A stretch of DNA of 64,000 nucleotides from Actinomycetospora lutea (GCF_028737205.1 NZ_JAQZAL010000002.1:186001-250000), one strand, 5' to 3'. Shown: positions 49,901 to 60,295, numbered from the stretch's first letter. Program-made: numbers and translations. The notes: generated by a model from the sequence alone, not told the origin.

Positions 49901-52042
49901 GTGACCGCCACCGATGTGAGCAACACGCAGCCCGCGAGCGAGGACCCCGACGAGATCCAGGCGCTGTTGACCCCACACCGGCCCGACGACTGGTCCGAGC
50001 TGGACCAGAAGGCCGTGGACACCATCCGCGTGCTCGCCGCCGACGCCGTGCAGAAGGTCGGCAACGGCCACCCGGGCACCGCGATGTCGCTCGCGCCCCT
50101 CGCCTACGAGCTCTTCCAGCACACGATGCGCCACGATCCCTCCGATCCGGGCTGGCAGGGGCGCGACCGCTTCGTGCTGTCCTGCGGGCACTCGAGCCTC
50201 ACGCTCTACCTGCAGCTCTTCCTCGCCGGCTACGGCCTCGAGATGCGCGACCTCGAGGAGCTGCGGACCTGGGACTCGGCGACGCCGGGTCACCCCGAGT
50301 ACAGCCACACCCCCGGCGTGGAGATCACCACCGGCCCGCTGGGGCAGGGCCTCGCGTCCGCGGTCGGCATGGCGATGGCGGCCCGCCGCGAGCGCGGGCT
50401 GTTCGACCCCGACGCCCCGCAGGGCGAGAGCCCCTTCGACCACTTCGTGTTCGTCATCGCCTCCGACGGCGACATCGAGGAGGGCGTGACGGCCGAGGCG
50501 TCGTCGATCGCCGGGCGCCAGCAGCTCGGCAACCTCGTGGTGATCTACGACGACAACCACATCTCGATCGAGGACGACACCTCGGTCGCCCTCGACGAGG
50601 ACGTGGTCGAGCGCTACGACGCCTACGGGTGGCACACCCAGGTGGTGCGCGGTGGCGAGAACCTCGTCGGCATCCGCGAGGCGCTGGCGAACGCGAAGGC
50701 CGAGACCGGGCGGCCGAGCTTCATCGCGCTGCGGACGATCATCGGTTACCCCGCGCCGGAGAAGATGAACACCGGCGCGGCGCACGGTGCCGCCCTGGGC
50801 GAGCCGGAGGTCCGGGCGGTCAAGGAGGCGCTCGGCTTCGACCCCGACCAGCACTTCGCCATCGACCCCGAGGTGCTCGCCCACGCCCGCTCGGTCGCGG
50901 AGCGGGGCAAGGCCGAGCACGAGCAGTGGGACAAGCAGTTCGCCGACTGGGCGCAGGCCAACCCCGAGCGCCGTGCGCTGCTCGAGCGCATGGCCCGCCG
51001 GCAGCTGCCCGACGGGTGGCACGCCAAGCTCCCGAGCTGGGAGGTCGGCGACGACGCCGTCGCCACCCGCAAGGCGCTGCAGAAGATCCTCGGCGAGATC
51101 GGGCCGGAGCTGCCCGAGCTGTGGGGCGGGTCGGCCGACCTCGCGGAGAGCAACAACACGACGATCAAGGGCGCCGACTCGTTCGGGCCGTCGACGGTCT
51201 CCACGAACCTGTGGGGCCAGATGAGCCCCTACGGCCGCACCCTGCACTTCGGGGTCCGCGAGCACGCGATGGGCTCGATCCTCAACGGGATCGCGCTGCA
51301 CGGCGGCACGCGGGTCTACGGCGGCACGTTCCTGATCTTCTCGGACTACATGCGGCCCGCGGTCCGGCTCGCGGCGCTGATGAAGCTGCCGACCACCTAC
51401 ATCTGGACCCACGACTCGATCGGCCTCGGCGAGGACGGACCGACCCACCAGCCGATCGAGCAGCTCGCCTCGCTGCGCGCGGTGCCGGGGCTGTCGATCG
51501 TGCGTCCCGCCGACGCCAACGAGACCTCGGCGGCCGTGCGCGCGATCCTCGACAACCCGACCGGCCCGGCCGGGCTCGCGCTGACCCGGCAGAACCTGCC
51601 CATCCTCGAGGGCACCGACGCCGACGGCGTCGCCCGCGGCGGGTACACGCTCGCCGACGCGAGCAACGGTCAGCCGCAGCTGATCCTCATCGCCACCGGC
51701 TCCGAGGTCCAGCTCGCGGTCGAGGCCCGGAAGGTCTTCGAGGACGAGGGCGTTCCCACGAGGGTGGTGAGCATGCCCTGCGTGGAGTGGTTCCAGCAGC
51801 AGGACCGCTCGTACACCCGCCACGTCATCCCGCCCGAGGTCAAGGCGCGCGTGTCCGTCGAGGCCGCGGTCGCCCTGACCTGGCACCAGTTCGTCGGCGA
51901 CGACGGCGAGTGCGTCTCGATCGAGCACTTCGGCGCGAGCGCCGACTACAAGACGCTGTTCCAGCAGTTCGGCTTCACGACGCAGCACGTGGTCGAGGCC
52001 GGGCGTCGCACGCTCGCGCGCGCCGCCGAGCACTCCGCCTGA
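49901..52042 (+). CDS. tkt: Transketolase
   Basis: 713 residues from GTG 49901, preceded by GGAAGG. The thiamine diphosphate motif is [16 protein letters not shown]...[25 protein letters not shown] at the start and [20 protein letters not shown] with the catalytic His are complete. It exchanges two-carbon units in the pentose phosphate pathway. First gene of tkt-tal-pgi-zwf-opcA-pgl; tal follows after 17 nt. Confidence 0.97.
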   Translation: MTATDVSNTQPASEDPDEIQALLTPHRPDDWSELDQKAVDTIRVLAADAVQKVGNGHPGTAMSLAPLAYELFQHTMRHDPSDPGWQGRDRFVLSCGHSSLTLYLQLFLAGYGLEMRDLEELRTWDSATPGHPEYSHTPGVEITTGPLGQGLASAVGMAMAARRERGLFDPDAPQGESPFDHFVFVIASDGDIEEGVTAEASSIAGRQQLGNLVVIYDDNHISIEDDTSVALDEDVVERYDAYGWHTQVVRGGENLVGIREALANAKAETGRPSFIALRTIIGYPAPEKMNTGAAHGAALGEPEVRAVKEALGFDPDQHFAIDPEVLAHARSVAERGKAEHEQWDKQFADWAQANPERRALLERMARRQLPDGWHAKLPSWEVGDDAVATRKALQKILGEIGPELPELWGGSADLAESNNTTIKGADSFGPSTVSTNLWGQMSPYGRTLHFGVREHAMGSILNGIALHGGTRVYGGTFLIFSDYMRPAVRLAALMKLPTTYIWTHDSIGLGEDGPTHQPIEQLASLRAVPGLSIVRPADANETSAAVRAILDNPTGPAGLALTRQNLPILEGTDADGVARGGYTLADASNGQPQLILIATGSEVQLAVEARKVFEDEGVPTRVVSMPCVEWFQQQDRSYTRHVIPPEVKARVSVEAAVALTWHQFVGDDGECVSIEHFGASADYKTLFQQFGFTTQHVVEAGRRTLARAAEHSA

Positions 52043-52059
52043 GTCCGAGGAGGACCCTC

Positions 52060-53187
52060 ATGGCCACCAACACCCCCCTCGCCGACCTCTCCGCGGCCGG
52101 CGTCTCCATCTGGCTGGACGACCTGTCCCGCCAGCGCATCGAGTCCGGCAACCTCTCCTCGCTGATCGAGGACGACGAGGTCGTCGGCGTCACCAGCAAC
52201 CCGACGATCTTCGCGAGCGCCTTCGCGGACGCCGACCACTACGCCGAGGACCTCGACGGGTTCGCCGCCCGCGGCGCCTCGGTGGAGGACGCGATCCGCG
52301 AGCTCACCACCGAGGACGTGCGTCGTGCCTGCGACGTGTTCCGCGGCGTGTGGCAGCGCACCGGGGGCGTCGACGGGCGCGTGTCGCTCGAGGTCGACCC
52401 GGGCAAGGCCCACGACACCGAGGCCACGGTCGCCGAGGCCGCCGACCTCTGGAAGACGGTGGACCGGCCCAACCTGATGATCAAGATCCCGGCCACCCGC
52501 GAGGGCATCCCGGCGATCACCCGCACGCTCGCCCAGGGCATCAGCGTCAACGTCACGCTGATCTTCTCGGTGGACCGCTACCGCGAGGTGATGGACGCCT
52601 ACCTCACCGGCATGGAGCAGGCCCGCGCCAACGGCCACGACCTGACCGGCATGGCCTCGGTCGCGTCGTTCTTCGTCTCGCGCGTCGACTCCGAGGTCGA
52701 CAAGCGCCTCGACGCCATCGGCACCGAGGCCGCGCTGAACCTGCGCGGCACCGCGGCGATCGCCAACGCGCGCCTCGCCTACGCCGCGTTCCTCGAGGTG
52801 TTCGGCACCGAGCGCTGGGCGTCCCTGAAGGGCGCGGGCGCCAAGCCCCAGCGCCCGCTGTGGGCCTCGACCGGCGTGAAGAACAAGGCCTACCCGGACA
52901 CGCTCTACGTGACCGAGCTCGTCGCGCCGAACACGGTGAACACCATGCCCGAGGCCACCCTCAGGGCCTTCGCCGACCACGGCGAGCTGCACGGCGACGC
53001 CGTGAGCGGCACCGAGGAGGCCGCCCGCGAGGTGTTCGCGAGCCTCGCGCACGTCGGCATCGACGTCGACGACGTCTACCAGGTCCTCGAGGACGAGGGC
53101 GTCAAGAAGTTCGACGACTCGTGGGCCGAGCTCACCGAGACCGTGTCCGACCAGCTGAGCCGCCGCAGCCCGGAGCAGGCGAAGTGA
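52060..53187 (+). CDS. tal: Transaldolase
   Basis: 375 residues; ATG 52060 after [23 protein letters not shown] is the N-terminal signature and the Schiff-base Lys is in [13 protein letters not shown]. The length is that of the larger actinobacterial transaldolases. It moves three-carbon dihydroxyacetone units in the non-oxidative pentose phosphate pathway. The stop overlaps pgi (GTGA). Confidence 0.97.
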   Translation: MATNTPLADLSAAGVSIWLDDLSRQRIESGNLSSLIEDDEVVGVTSNPTIFASAFADADHYAEDLDGFAARGASVEDAIRELTTEDVRRACDVFRGVWQRTGGVDGRVSLEVDPGKAHDTEATVAEAADLWKTVDRPNLMIKIPATREGIPAITRTLAQGISVNVTLIFSVDRYREVMDAYLTGMEQARANGHDLTGMASVASFFVSRVDSEVDKRLDAIGTEAALNLRGTAAIANARLAYAAFLEVFGTERWASLKGAGAKPQRPLWASTGVKNKAYPDTLYVTELVAPNTVNTMPEATLRAFADHGELHGDAVSGTEEAAREVFASLAHVGIDVDDVYQVLEDEGVKKFDDSWAELTETVSDQLSRRSPEQAK

Positions 53188-54953
53188 GCGACGGAGCGGA
53201 CGTCCGCATCGTCGATCAGGCGCTCGCGGACTCCGCGAACGCGCTGGTCGAGAAGCTCGTCGGGGACGCCGCGGCGTCCAAGCTCTCCGCCGGGGACCCC
53301 ACCCTGTGGGGACCCGACGCCGAGCCCGAGGCGAGCAAGCGGCTGAGCTGGGTGAGCCTGCACGACACCTCGCGCCCGCTGGTGGACGAACTCGCGGCCC
53401 TGCGCCGCGAGCTGCACGACGACGGCGTCGACCGGGTCGTGCTCGCGGGCATGGGCGGCTCGTCGCTCGCGCCCGAGGTCATCTGCGCGACCCGCTCGGG
53501 CGGTCCGGTCGGCGGCGAGTTCCCGCTGGTCGTGCTCGACACCACCGACCCGATGCAGGTCTCCGACGCGCTCGCCGGCGATCTCACGCGCACGGTGCTC
53601 GTGGTGTCGTCGAAGTCCGGCGGCACGGTCGAGACCGACAGCCAGCGCCGGGTGTTCGCCGAGGTCTTCGAGGCGAACGGCATCGACGCCGCATCGCGGA
53701 TGGTCGTCGTCACCGACCCGGGCACGAAGCTGGGCGACCTCGCCCGCGACCAGGGCTACCGCAAGCTGATCGAGGCCGACCCCGGGGTCGGCGGGCGCTA
53801 CTCGGCGCTCACCGCGTTCGGGCTGGTGCCCTCGGCGCTCACCGGTGTCGACGTCGGGGCCCTGCTCGACGAGGCCGCCGCGGTGGCCCCAGAGCTCGCC
53901 CGCGACAGCGCCGACAACCCGGCGGTCGTGCTCGCGGCCGCCATGGCCGCGGCGCACAACGCGGGCGCGGAGAAGCTCGTCCTCGCCGACACCGGCTCCG
54001 GGCTCGTCGGGTTCGGCAACTGGGCCGAGCAGCTCATCGCCGAGTCCACGGGCAAGCAGGGCACCGGCCTGCTCCCGGTGGTCGTCGAGGGCCGCCCCCA
54101 TGGAGATCCTGGGATTGCCCCCGGCTTCTCCGACCACGGCAGCGACGCCACGCCCGTCGCGCTCGGCCCGGCGGGCTCCGGCGCGCAGGTGTCGGTCACC
54201 GGCACGCTGGGCGGGCAGTTCCTGCTCTGGGAGCACGCGGTCGCGCTGGCCGGGCGCCTCATCGGGATCAACCCGTTCGACCAGCCCGACGTGGAGTCCG
54301 CCAAGCAGGCCACGCGCGACCTGCTCGCCTCGGCCGAGGACGGTGGCGGCCGCGACGGTGGGGCCTCGGGCGACGACGCGCCGATCGTGACCGACGGGGT
54401 CATCGAGATCCGCGCGGCCGGTGACGCGAGCTGGCTGGGGCAGCCGGCCACGGTCATCGACGCGATCCAGGCGCTGGTGACCGCGGCGCCGGACCGCGGC
54501 TACATCGCGATCCAGGCCTACCTCGACCGGCTCGACGACGCGTCCTTCGCGACGCTGCGCCCCGAGCTCGCGAAGGCCACGGGGCTGCAGACGACGTTCG
54601 GCTGGGGTCCGCGGTTCCTGCACTCGACCGGCCAGTACCACAAGGGCGGGCACCAGAACGGGGTGTTCCTGCAGATCACGGGCTCGGTCGCCGACGACCT
54701 CGCGATCCCCGGGCAGCCGTTCTCGTTCGGCACGCTCGAGCACGCGCAGGCCCGCGGCGACGCCGGGGTGCTCGCGGCGGCCAAGAACGGACGGCCAGAG
54801 GGCGAGATTCCTGGGCGGCCCGTGCTGCGGCTGCACCTCGCCGACCGGGCGGCCGGGCTGGTGGCGCTGGCGAACGCGGTGCGGGAGACGCAGCGTTCAG
54901 GGGAGCACGCCGATAGGGGAGCTCGACCATCCGACGGGGAGGTGAGCCGGTGA
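53184..54953 (+). CDS. pgi: Glucose-6-phosphate isomerase
   Basis: 589 residues in the SIS-fold isomerase family of actinobacterial pentose phosphate operons. [12 protein letters not shown] and [12 protein letters not shown] are the phosphosugar-binding loops, [17 protein letters not shown] the central signature, and [15 protein letters not shown] carries the catalytic region. It links fructose-6-phosphate from tkt/tal back to glucose-6-phosphate for Zwf. It is absent from the corresponding M. tuberculosis operon. The last 20 or so residues ([16 protein letters not shown]...) come from a dispersed repeat, which also runs up to the zwf ribosome site. Confidence 0.94.
   Translation: MSDGADVRIVDQALADSANALVEKLVGDAAASKLSAGDPTLWGPDAEPEASKRLSWVSLHDTSRPLVDELAALRRELHDDGVDRVVLAGMGGSSLAPEVICATRSGGPVGGEFPLVVLDTTDPMQVSDALAGDLTRTVLVVSSKSGGTVETDSQRRVFAEVFEANGIDAASRMVVVTDPGTKLGDLARDQGYRKLIEADPGVGGRYSALTAFGLVPSALTGVDVGALLDEAAAVAPELARDSADNPAVVLAAAMAAAHNAGAEKLVLADTGSGLVGFGNWAEQLIAESTGKQGTGLLPVVVEGRPHGDPGIAPGFSDHGSDATPVALGPAGSGAQVSVTGTLGGQFLLWEHAVALAGRLIGINPFDQPDVESAKQATRDLLASAEDGGGRDGGASGDDAPIVTDGVIEIRAAGDASWLGQPATVIDAIQALVTAAPDRGYIAIQAYLDRLDDASFATLRPELAKATGLQTTFGWGPRFLHSTGQYHKGGHQNGVFLQITGSVADDLAIPGQPFSFGTLEHAQARGDAGVLAAAKNGRPEGEIPGRPVLRLHLADRAAGLVALANAVRETQRSGEHADRGARPSDGEVSR
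54882..54935 (+). repeat. Dispersed repeat, long form, copy C, in the 3' end of pgi
   Basis: CGGGAGACGCAGCG, then GGGGAGCACGCCGATAGG and GGAGCTCGACCAT. This is the fullest copy and the reference for the other copies. It lies in sense orientation to pgi and ends just before the zwf ribosome site. Confidence 0.75.
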
Positions 54954-56506
54954 CCCCAGCCACGGGGCACAGTGACACACCCGGGGACTGGGTCAACCCG
55001 CTGCGGGACGCCCGCGACAAGCGGCTCCCGCGCATCGCCGGGCCCTCGGGCCTGGTGCTGTTCGGCGTGACCGGCGACCTGGCGCGCAAGAAGCTGATGC
55101 CGGCGATCTACGATCTCGCCAACCGCGGGCTGCTCCCGCCGGGGTTCGCGCTCGTCGGGTTCGCACGCCGCGACTGGGCCGACCAGGACTTCGCCGAGGT
55201 CGTGCACGACGCGGTGCGCGAGCACTCGCGCACGCCGTTCCGCCAGGAGGTGTGGGACCGCCTGGCCGAGGGCCTGCGGTTCGTGCAGGGCACGTTCGAC
55301 GACGACGAGGCGTTCGACAACCTCGCGGCCTGCGTGGCCGAGCTCGACTCCGAGCGCGGCACCAACGGCAACCACGCGTTCTACCTGTCGATCCCGCCGT
55401 CGGCGTTCCCGACCGTGTGCAAGCAGCTCTCCCGCTCGGGGCTCGCCGACGACGACGGCGACGTGTGGCGCCGCGTCGTCATCGAGAAGCCGTTCGGGCA
55501 CGACCTGCGCTCGGCGCAGGAGCTCAACGGGATCGTCAACGACGTCTTCCCCGAGGACTCGGTCTTCCGGATCGACCACTACCTCGGCAAGGAGACCGTC
55601 CAGAACCTGCTCGCGCTGCGCTTCGCCAACGAGCTGTTCGAGCCGATCTGGAACGCCCACCACGTCGACCACGTGCAGATCACGATGGCCGAGGACATCG
55701 GGGTGGGTGGGCGCGCCGGCTACTACGACGGGATCGGCGCGGCCCGCGACGTCATCCAGAACCACCTGCTGCAGCTGCTCGCGCTGACCGCGATGGAGGA
55801 GCCGGTCTCGTTCTCGCCGCACGACCTGCGCGAGGAGAAGATCAAGGTGCTGTCGGCCACGACGCTCACCGAGCCGATCGGCGAGACCACCGCCCGCGGG
55901 CAGTACGCGGCGGGGTGGCAGGGCAGCTCGGAGGTCAAGGGCCTGCAGCAGGAGGAGGGCTTCCCGCCCGACTCGGTCACCGAGACCTACGCGGCGATCA
56001 CCTGCTCGGTGAACACCCGGCGTTGGGCCGGCGTCCCGTTCTACCTGCGCACCGGCAAGCGCCTGGGTCGGCGTGTCACCGAGATCGCCGTGGTGTTCAA
56101 GCGGGCCCCGCACCTGCCCTTCGACCAGACCATGACCGAGGAGCTCGGCCAGAACGCGCTGGTCGTGCGCGTGCAGCCGGACGAGGGCGTCACCCTGCGG
56201 TTCGGCTCGAAGGTGCCGGGCTCGGGCATGGAGGTCCGCGACGTGACCATGGACTTCGGCTACGGCACGGCGTTCACCGAGGCCTCCCCGGAGGCCTACG
56301 AGCGTCTGCTGCTCGATGTCCTGCTCGGCGAGCCGTCGCTGTTCCCGACCAACACCGAGGTCGAGCTGTCCTGGCGGATCCTCGACCCCGTGATCGAGAA
56401 GTGGCACCGCGAGGGCTCCCCCGACACCTACTCGGCCGGCACCTGGGGCCCGCCCTCGGCCGACGCGCTCCTCGGGCGCACCGGCCGCCAGTGGCGCCGT
56501 CCCTAG
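54950..56506 (+). CDS. zwf: Glucose-6-phosphate dehydrogenase
   Basis: 518 residues from GTG 54950 overlapping the pgi stop, with GAGGTGAG upstream. NADP-binding FGVTGDLARKKLMPAIYDL, catalytic RIDHYLGKETVQNLLALRFAN, and EKPFGHDL are conserved. First step of the oxidative pentose phosphate pathway, making NADPH. OpcA, its activator in actinobacteria, is encoded 25 nt downstream. Confidence 0.97.
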   Translation: MTPATGHSDTPGDWVNPLRDARDKRLPRIAGPSGLVLFGVTGDLARKKLMPAIYDLANRGLLPPGFALVGFARRDWADQDFAEVVHDAVREHSRTPFRQEVWDRLAEGLRFVQGTFDDDEAFDNLAACVAELDSERGTNGNHAFYLSIPPSAFPTVCKQLSRSGLADDDGDVWRRVVIEKPFGHDLRSAQELNGIVNDVFPEDSVFRIDHYLGKETVQNLLALRFANELFEPIWNAHHVDHVQITMAEDIGVGGRAGYYDGIGAARDVIQNHLLQLLALTAMEEPVSFSPHDLREEKIKVLSATTLTEPIGETTARGQYAAGWQGSSEVKGLQQEEGFPPDSVTETYAAITCSVNTRRWAGVPFYLRTGKRLGRRVTEIAVVFKRAPHLPFDQTMTEELGQNALVVRVQPDEGVTLRFGSKVPGSGMEVRDVTMDFGYGTAFTEASPEAYERLLLDVLLGEPSLFPTNTEVELSWRILDPVIEKWHREGSPDTYSAGTWGPPSADALLGRTGRQWRRP

Positions 56507-56531
56507 ACCCACCGCGACGGAGGAGACAACG

Positions 56532-57488
56532 GTGATCGTGGACCTGCCGTCGACGGACACGTCGGCGGTCAACCGCACGATGGTCGACCTGCGCGAGAGC
56601 GCGGGCGCGGTGGCGCTCGGGCGCGTCCTGACGCTGCTGATCATCACCGAGGACGGCCCGGAGGCCGAGGCCGCCATCCAGGCCGCCAACGACGCGAGCC
56701 GCGAGCACCCGTGCCGCGTGCTCGTGCTGGCCCGCGGCGTGCGCAGGGCGGCGTCGCGCCTGGACGCGCAGATCCGCATCGGCGGCGACGCCGGGGCGAG
56801 CGAGGTCATCGTGCTGCGCATGTACGGGCCGCTCGCCGACCAGGGCGGGGCCATCGTCGTGCCGCTGCTCCTGCCCGACGCGCCGATCGTGGCGTGGTGG
56901 CCGGGCGAGGCGCCCTCGGTGCCGGCGGAGGACCCGGTGGGCAGCGTCGCCGGCCGCCGGATCACCGACGCCGCCTCGGCGAAGTCGCCGTCGAAGGCGC
57001 TGGGCAAGCTGCGCCAGCGCTACCACCCCGGCGACACCGACCTCGCGTGGAGCCGCATCACGAGCTGGCGCGCGCTGCTCACCGCCGCGCTCGACCAGCC
57101 CCCGCACGAGCGGATCACCGCGGCGACCGTGTCCGGCGCGCCGGACTCCGCGTCGACCGACCTGCTGGCGGGCTGGCTGTCCTCCCGCCTGCACTGCCCG
57201 GTGTCGCGGAAGAACGAGGACGTGCCGGGCGGGCAGGGCGGCCAGATCGCCGCGGTGCGCCTGGACCGCGCGAGCGGCCCCGTGGAGCTGCGTCGCCTCG
57301 ACGCGAAGAGCGCGGTGCTCTCGCAGGCCGGCCAGCCCGACCGCCGCGTGGCCCTCTCGCGGCGCACGACCCGCGAGTGCCTGGCCGAGGAGCTGCGCCG
57401 GCTCGACCCCGACGACATCTTCGCCGAGGCGCTCGAGGCGATGCCGACCGGTCGCTCGCGGTCGTCGTCGAGGAAGGTGACCGCATGA
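56532..57488 (+). CDS. opcA: Glucose-6-phosphate dehydrogenase assembly protein OpcA
   Basis: 318 residues from GTG 56532 with GGAGGAG upstream. RTMVDLRESAGAVALGRVLT at the start and PDAPIVAWWPGEAP in the middle are family signatures. OpcA assembles or activates Zwf in cyanobacteria and actinobacteria. The Arg/Ser-rich C-terminus overlaps the pgl start (ATGA). Confidence 0.95.
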   Translation: MIVDLPSTDTSAVNRTMVDLRESAGAVALGRVLTLLIITEDGPEAEAAIQAANDASREHPCRVLVLARGVRRAASRLDAQIRIGGDAGASEVIVLRMYGPLADQGGAIVVPLLLPDAPIVAWWPGEAPSVPAEDPVGSVAGRRITDAASAKSPSKALGKLRQRYHPGDTDLAWSRITSWRALLTAALDQPPHERITAATVSGAPDSASTDLLAGWLSSRLHCPVSRKNEDVPGGQGGQIAAVRLDRASGPVELRRLDAKSAVLSQAGQPDRRVALSRRTTRECLAEELRRLDPDDIFAEALEAMPTGRSRSSSRKVTA

Positions 57489-58264
57489 GCTCGGTGGGTG
57501 GGGCACCGACCGTCGTCGTGCACGCCGACGAGGACACGACGGCCCGCGAGGCCGCCGACCGCCTGCTCGGCGCGCTGGCGGCGGCCCAGGCCGCGCGCGG
57601 GTCGGCGTCGGTGGTCCTGACCGGCGGCGGCATCGGGATCGGGATGCTGCGCGAGGTCGCCGCCTCCGCGCGTCGCGACGAGGTCGACTGGGGCGGCGTC
57701 GAGGTGTTCTGGGGCGACGAGCGCTTCGTCCCGGCCGGCGATGCCGAGCGCAACGACGCCCAGGCCCGCGAGGCGCTGCTCGACGCGCTGCCGCTCGACC
57801 CGGCGCGCGTGCACCCGATGCCGGCCGCCGACGCGCCCGAGGACGCCGGCGGCGGCGATCCGGACCTCGCCGCCGACGTCTACGCGAAGACCCTGTCCGC
57901 GGCGGCCACCCGGCTCGGCGGTGCCGCCGCCGCGATCCCCGCCTTCGACGTGCTGCTCGCGGGCTGCGGGCCCGAGGGGCACGTGCTGTCGGTCTTCCCC
58001 GACTCCCCCGCGGTCCACGCGGGCGGGGCCGGGGTCGTCGCGGTGCGCGACTGCCCCAAGCCCCCGCCCACCCGCGTGACCCTCACGCTGCCGGCCGCCC
58101 GCCACGCCCGCGAGGTGTGGCTCGTGGCCGCCGGCGAGGGCAAGGCCGAGGCGCTCGCCCGGGCGCACGGGGGCGCGTCCGAGGTCGACGTCCCGCTGGC
58201 GGGCCTGCGCGGGACCGAACGGACGCTGTGGCTGCTCGACGAGGCGGCGGCCGCGCGCCTCTAG
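57485..58264 (+). CDS. pgl: 6-phosphogluconolactonase
   Basis: 259 residues. VVLTGGGIGIGMLREVA, the conserved VEVFWGDERFVPAGDAERND and DVLLAGCGPEGHVLSVFP define the DevB/Pgl family; the usual GxGxDGH is here GCGPEGH, with Glu for Asp. It hydrolyses the Zwf product to 6-phosphogluconate. Last gene of the operon. Confidence 0.94.
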   Translation: MSSVGGAPTVVVHADEDTTAREAADRLLGALAAAQAARGSASVVLTGGGIGIGMLREVAASARRDEVDWGGVEVFWGDERFVPAGDAERNDAQAREALLDALPLDPARVHPMPAADAPEDAGGGDPDLAADVYAKTLSAAATRLGGAAAAIPAFDVLLAGCGPEGHVLSVFPDSPAVHAGGAGVVAVRDCPKPPPTRVTLTLPAARHAREVWLVAAGEGKAEALARAHGGASEVDVPLAGLRGTERTLWLLDEAAAARL

Positions 58265-58313
58265 GTCGCGGGCACCATCGCGCCGCCGCGCCGCCGCCCG
58301 GGCCGCAGCGAAC

Positions 58314-58331
58314 GCCCTCTCGGCGTGCTCA
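58314..58331 (-). repeat. Dispersed repeat, partial copy G
   Basis: The minus strand reads TGAGCACGCCGAGAGGGC, matching the central part of the long repeat (GGAGCACGCCGANNGGG). It is in the gap after pgl and has no recognisable outer parts. Confidence 0.45.
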
Positions 58332-58347
58332 GCGGGCCCCGCCGCGT

Positions 58348-58629
58348 CTAGGCGACCGAACGACGCGTCCGCTCCACCGACGGCGCCTCCCACGGGCGCA
58401 GGGTGCGCTCGAAGAGGTCCCAGCAGCGGCGGTGGGCGTCGACGCGGGCGAGCCAGGCGCGCACGAGCCGGAGGTCGGACGCCGGGGTGTGATCGCGCAC
58501 CGGGCGGGACGGCCACATCGGGTCGCGGCCGGTCGGGTCGCCGGTGACGCGGGAGTCGGCGCCGTAGCGCGCGACGAGCAGGAGCCCGGCGACGACGACG
58601 ACGCCGAGCACGGTGACGGTGAGGACCAT
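58348..58629 (-). CDS. Small membrane-anchored protein, paralogue 1
   Basis: 93 residues from ATG 58629 with GAGGAG upstream. One N-terminal hydrophobic helix (about 3-20), then ARYGADSRVTGDPTGRDPMW and a C-terminal helix ending FERTLRPWEA. The same pattern is in the gene at 60279-60557. I know no named family. It is divergent from the MocR regulator gene across an array of half-sites and is therefore a likely regulatory target. Confidence 0.75.
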   Translation of the reverse strand: MVLTVTVLGVVVVAGLLLVARYGADSRVTGDPTGRDPMWPSRPVRDHTPASDLRLVRAWLARVDAHRRCWDLFERTLRPWEAPSVERTRRSVA

Positions 58630-58647
58630 CGGGAGCTCCTCGGGGAG

Positions 58648-58740
58648 AAGTGGCTGGACGCCCTCCAGGGTGGCCGCCAGTGGCAGCTCCTGCCACTGCC
58701 ACTGACGAGGAAGTGGCACCCCTTGTGGCAGAAGTGGCAG
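58648..58740. promoter_or_regulatory. Array of seven AAGTGGCAG-like half-sites, probable MocR operator
   Basis: Half-sites on the plus strand: AAGTGGCTG 58648, CAGTGGCAG 58678, AAGTGGCAC 58711, TTGTGGCAG 58723, AAGTGGCAG 58732. On the minus strand, CAGTGGCAG at 58690-58698 and at 58696-58704. The sites at 58678 and 58690 make a perfect 9-3-9 inverted repeat, and those at 58723 and 58732 are directly adjacent. Mixed direct and inverted repeats suit dimeric MocR proteins. The array fills the gap between the divergent genes. Confidence 0.75.
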
Positions 58741-58750
58741 ACTCTGCGGC

Positions 58751-60295
58751 ATGGACGACCACCTCGGCGCCGGGAGCCTGGCCCGCCTGCTCGGCGGGTG
58801 GCGCGAGGGCGCCGGTCCGGGGGTGAGCGCGCAGGGCGCGCTCGCCGGCCGGATCGCCACGCTGCTGTCCGACGGGCGGCTCGCGGTGGGGACGCGGGTG
58901 CCGAGCGAGCGCGAGCTCGCGGTGGCCCTCGGCGTCGGGCGCGGGACGGTCGCGGCCGCCTACGAGGACCTGCGCGAGGACGGGTACCTCGTGCGGCGCC
59001 GCGGGTCGGGCACCTGGACCGCGTCGCCCGCGACCCCGGCAGCGGCGCCGGGCGCGCCGGGCGCGGCTGGCGCGGCGCCCCTCGACGGCTCGCTGCACGT
59101 CGGCTCCACCGGCTTCGCCCCGTTCGCCCCCATGGGCTCGCCGCCCGGGCAGGCCGGTGACCGCGCGGTGATCGACCTCGCGCACGCCGCCCCCTGGGCG
59201 CCGATGGAGGCGATGAGCGCCGCCGCGGCCCGCGCGCTCGCCGAGCTGCCGATGCACCTCGCCTCCACCGGGTACGACGTGCTCGGGCTGCCCGCCCTGC
59301 GCGAGGCCGTGGCCGCGCGCCTCACCGCGCAGGGCCTGCGGACCTCGGCGGACGAGGTCATGATCACCGCCGGCGCGCAGCACGCCCACTCGCTGGTCGC
59401 CCGCACGCTGGTGCGCCCCGGCGACCGCGTGCTCATCGAGCAGCCGACCTACCCCGGCGCGATCGACCTGTGCCGCCACGCCTCGGCGCGCGCCGTGCCG
59501 GTCGCGATGGTCGAGGACGCGGCCAGCGGCCGGCCCGGCTGGGACCTCGACGCGCTGTCCGCCGCGATGCGCGCGGCCACGCCCACGCTCGGCTACCTCG
59601 TCGTCGACCACCAGAACCCCACGGGCGCGGTGATGAGCCCGGAGACGCGGGCCGCGGTCGTCGCCGCCGCGGGCCGGCACGGCGTCACGCTGGTCGTCGA
59701 CGACTGCCTGCGCGAGATGTGGCTCGACACCCCGGTGCCGCCGCCCCTGGGCGCGTGGGCCGGCGCCGGCGGCACGCCGGTGATCACCACGGGCGGGCTG
59801 TCGAAGACCGTGTGGGGCGGGCTGCGCATCGGGTGGCTGCGCGCGCCGCGGACGCTGCTGCGCCGGATCGCGGCCGCCCGGGCCTCCGACGACATCTCCA
59901 CGCCGGTCCTCGAGCAGCTGGTGGCGGTCGGGCTCGTCGAGCGCCTCGACGAGCTGGTCGAGTCCGGCCGGCAGGTCCTCGCCCACCGTCGTGACCACCT
60001 GCGCGGGGCGCTGGCCCGGGCCCTGCCCGAGTGGCGGGTGCCGAACCCCTCGGGCGGCTTCAGCCTCTGGGTCGACCTCGGCGTCCCGCGCTCGAGCGCC
60101 CTGGTCGAGGCGGCGGGACGCTTCGGTGTACACCTCGCCGCCGGGCCCCGCTTCGCGACCGGCGGGGCCTTCGAGCAGTACCTTCGCCTGCCCTACACCC
60201 TCTCCCCCGACGCCCTGGACGACGCCGTCGCCCGGCTCGCCGAGGCCTGGGACACGCTGGGCGTCGACACCTCCACGCTCACGACCGTCGTGTGA
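58751..60295 (+). CDS. MocR-type transcriptional regulator (GntR winged helix plus aminotransferase fold)
   Basis: 514 residues. The winged helix covers about 30-90 (RVPSERELAVALGVGRGTVA, RRRGSGTW). An Ala/Gly/Pro linker follows, then a fold-type I aminotransferase domain with YLVVDHQNPTGAVMSP and PLP Lys352 in TTGGLSKTVWGGLRIGWL. It probably senses PLP or an amino compound. There is no ribosome site before ATG 58751, so the message may be leaderless. Two paralogous small membrane genes flank it. Its end overlaps the second of these by 17 bp. Confidence 0.93.
   Translation: MDDHLGAGSLARLLGGWREGAGPGVSAQGALAGRIATLLSDGRLAVGTRVPSERELAVALGVGRGTVAAAYEDLREDGYLVRRRGSGTWTASPATPAAAPGAPGAAGAAPLDGSLHVGSTGFAPFAPMGSPPGQAGDRAVIDLAHAAPWAPMEAMSAAAARALAELPMHLASTGYDVLGLPALREAVAARLTAQGLRTSADEVMITAGAQHAHSLVARTLVRPGDRVLIEQPTYPGAIDLCRHASARAVPVAMVEDAASGRPGWDLDALSAAMRAATPTLGYLVVDHQNPTGAVMSPETRAAVVAAAGRHGVTLVVDDCLREMWLDTPVPPPLGAWAGAGGTPVITTGGLSKTVWGGLRIGWLRAPRTLLRRIAAARASDDISTPVLEQLVAVGLVERLDELVESGRQVLAHRRDHLRGALARALPEWRVPNPSGGFSLWVDLGVPRSSALVEAAGRFGVHLAAGPRFATGGAFEQYLRLPYTLSPDALDDAVARLAEAWDTLGVDTSTLTTVV

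Noticed and set aside
53184-54953. Frameshift near the pgi 3' end suggested by the unusual C-terminus
   Set aside because: The frame stays open, the stop overlaps zwf in the usual GTGA form, and the odd residues are explained by the dispersed repeat.
58265-58347. Possible rho-independent terminator after pgl
   Set aside because: GC-rich with weak dyads but no clean stem like those at 7220 or 63863; not called.
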